Below, piece after piece: positions 63,335-64,000 of a stretch of 64,000 nt of DNA. The notes under the pieces are model-generated. The model ran no database searches, was not told the origin of the DNA, and saw nothing but the letters and a program-made list of their open reading frames with translations. The stretch is from Helicobacter fennelliae (GTDB lineage Bacteria; Campylobacterota; Campylobacteria; Campylobacterales; Helicobacteraceae). The stretch spans positions 248,001-312,000 of the forward strand of contig NZ_UGIB01000001.1 in NCBI RefSeq assembly GCF_900451005.1, in the 5' to 3' direction. Each line of letters opens with the position of its first letter. Position 1 is the stretch's first letter. A program made the translations under genes and the position numbers.

Positions 63335-64000
63335 CTACCAGCTAAAGCTACCGCCAAGCTTGACATTAAAATAACTTGGCAGAGAAATGCCCTCAAATGA
63401 AGCCATGTGGAGATTGCTTTGCACCGCGACATCAAGGAATCCTAAGATATTGATACCTGCGGTGAGTATCATTCCCTCATTTGAGTTGTTTCTGAAGTCA
63501 TACATACTTCCAAGCCTCAAATCCACCCATTTGAAGTCAAACAGCAGTCCACCGCCCACAACTTGAGATTTTGGTCTTGCGATTGAGAGCGTATCATTTG
63601 GCAATAAATCCGCATCAAGTGCAAGCACGATTTTATCGCTCAAAAACGTATAGCTAAGCCCAGCGCGAACTTGCGGATTGAGTGTTACTCGTTGCATATT
63701 TGTTTTGATTTTGGGGGCGTTTAGGTTTTTGGCGACAAGCCCGATACTAAAGTTTTTGGTAAATCGTGGCTGATATAAAAACCCTAAATCAATCCCAAAA
63801 GTGCGGGTTTGCTGTATATCTTTTGCATTGACATTGATATTTGATGTGAGGTTATTAAACCCACCTTGCGCATTCATCGCATATCCAAGCCCAAAGATAT
63901 ATTTCACCGCGCCACCGACTGCAAAATTTCCGATTTTGGTCTCAAATAAATGCCCATAGCCCACAGGCACTTCCGCGATTGTGACACTTGAAACATTGAG
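63335..64000 (-). CDS. TraF-like outer-membrane barrel protein, truncated by the window edge
   Basis: The visible C-terminal 221 residues stay open to the window edge, so the start lies outside. Alternating beta strands dominate (GNFAVGGAVKYIFGLGYAM, FGIDLGFLYQPRFTKNFSIGLVAKNLNAP, RAGLSYTFLSDKIVLALDADL), and the chain ends in aromatic SFSW, typical of outer-membrane barrels. It resembles the TraF_2/PorV-like family, annotated as conjugal transfer protein TraF in Campylobacterota although no conjugation genes are near. Function is unknown. Confidence 0.75.
   Translation of the reverse strand, partial: LNVSSVTIAEVPVGYGHLFETKIGNFAVGGAVKYIFGLGYAMNAQGGFNNLTSNINVNAKDIQQTRTFGIDLGFLYQPRFTKNFSIGLVAKNLNAPKIKTNMQRVTLNPQVRAGLSYTFLSDKIVLALDADLLPNDTLSIARPKSQVVGGGLLFDFKWVDLRLGSMYDFRNNSNEGMILTAGINILGFLDVAVQSNLHMASFEGISLPSYFNVKLGGSFSW

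Overview
The window is a chromosomal segment of an AT-rich Campylobacterota genome, most likely an enterohepatic-type Helicobacter. The evidence is the rpoB-rpoC fusion into one 2,887-codon gene (a Helicobacter/Wolinella hallmark), the cbpA-hspR-rarA and hrcA-grpE-dnaK operons arranged as in Helicobacter pylori, menaquinol fumarate reductase in the order frdC-A-B, and G/C homopolymer tracts in surface-glycan genes. The species cannot be named from this sequence alone.

Layout. 1-12.9 kb: structured L10 leader, rplJ, rplL, rpoBC, rpsL, rpsG, fusA, then a broken alpha-1,2-fucosyltransferase (futC-like). The rpsL gene encodes Arg at codon 43, the classical streptomycin-resistance residue. 14.4-17.0 kb: heat-shock operon cbpA-hspR-rarA. 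17.2-35.4 kb: metabolic and envelope genes (secreted unknown, metK, frdCAB, TonB-dependent receptor, pta, trpB, a GT4 glycosyltransferase, a pseudopilin, a polytopic membrane protein, ilvA, fldA, galE), separated by repeat-rich spacers. 35.5-42.2 kb: thioesterase, phase-variable methyltransferase, glmS, and hrcA-grpE-dnaK behind a degenerate CIRCE. 42.3-60.0 kb: a surface-glycan region with two GT10 alpha-1,3-fucosyltransferase-like genes, UDP-glucose dehydrogenase (ugd) and a UDP-glucuronate decarboxylase (uxs-like) at opposite ends, four polytopic GT-C-like proteins, a flavoenzyme, a second galE and manC. 60-64 kb: EamA transporter, der with an expanded linker, and an edge-truncated TraF-like barrel.

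How it works together. ugd and uxs would supply UDP-glucuronate and UDP-xylose, the galE genes UDP-galactose-type sugars, and manC GDP-mannose (precursor of GDP-fucose for the GT10/GT11 enzymes). The transferases that use these donors are placed under homopolymer switches. Eight genes carry a tract of 10-13 G/C. As sequenced, the methyltransferase, two of the GT-C-like genes with G tracts plus a third (53853-55621), and galE2 are split by their tract (OFF). One GT-C gene is in frame (ON), one GT10 is set to a short C-terminus, and futC is broken by lesions other than its tract.

The best candidate for something undescribed is a portable mutable cassette. Five of the nine tracts share the same flank, GTTGTC-(G)n or a close relative, although the host genes are unrelated. 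A ninth, short and interrupted copy lies in the opposite orientation inside a GT10 gene, at a place where its paralogue in this window has no such sequence. A second candidate is the over-used word AGAATCTA/TAGATTCT: it forms terminator-like inverted pairs at gene ends and fills expanded protein linkers, much as DNA-uptake sequences do in Neisseria and Haemophilus. Two families of dispersed intergenic repeats also occur. No tRNA, rRNA, CRISPR array or complete insertion sequence was recognised.
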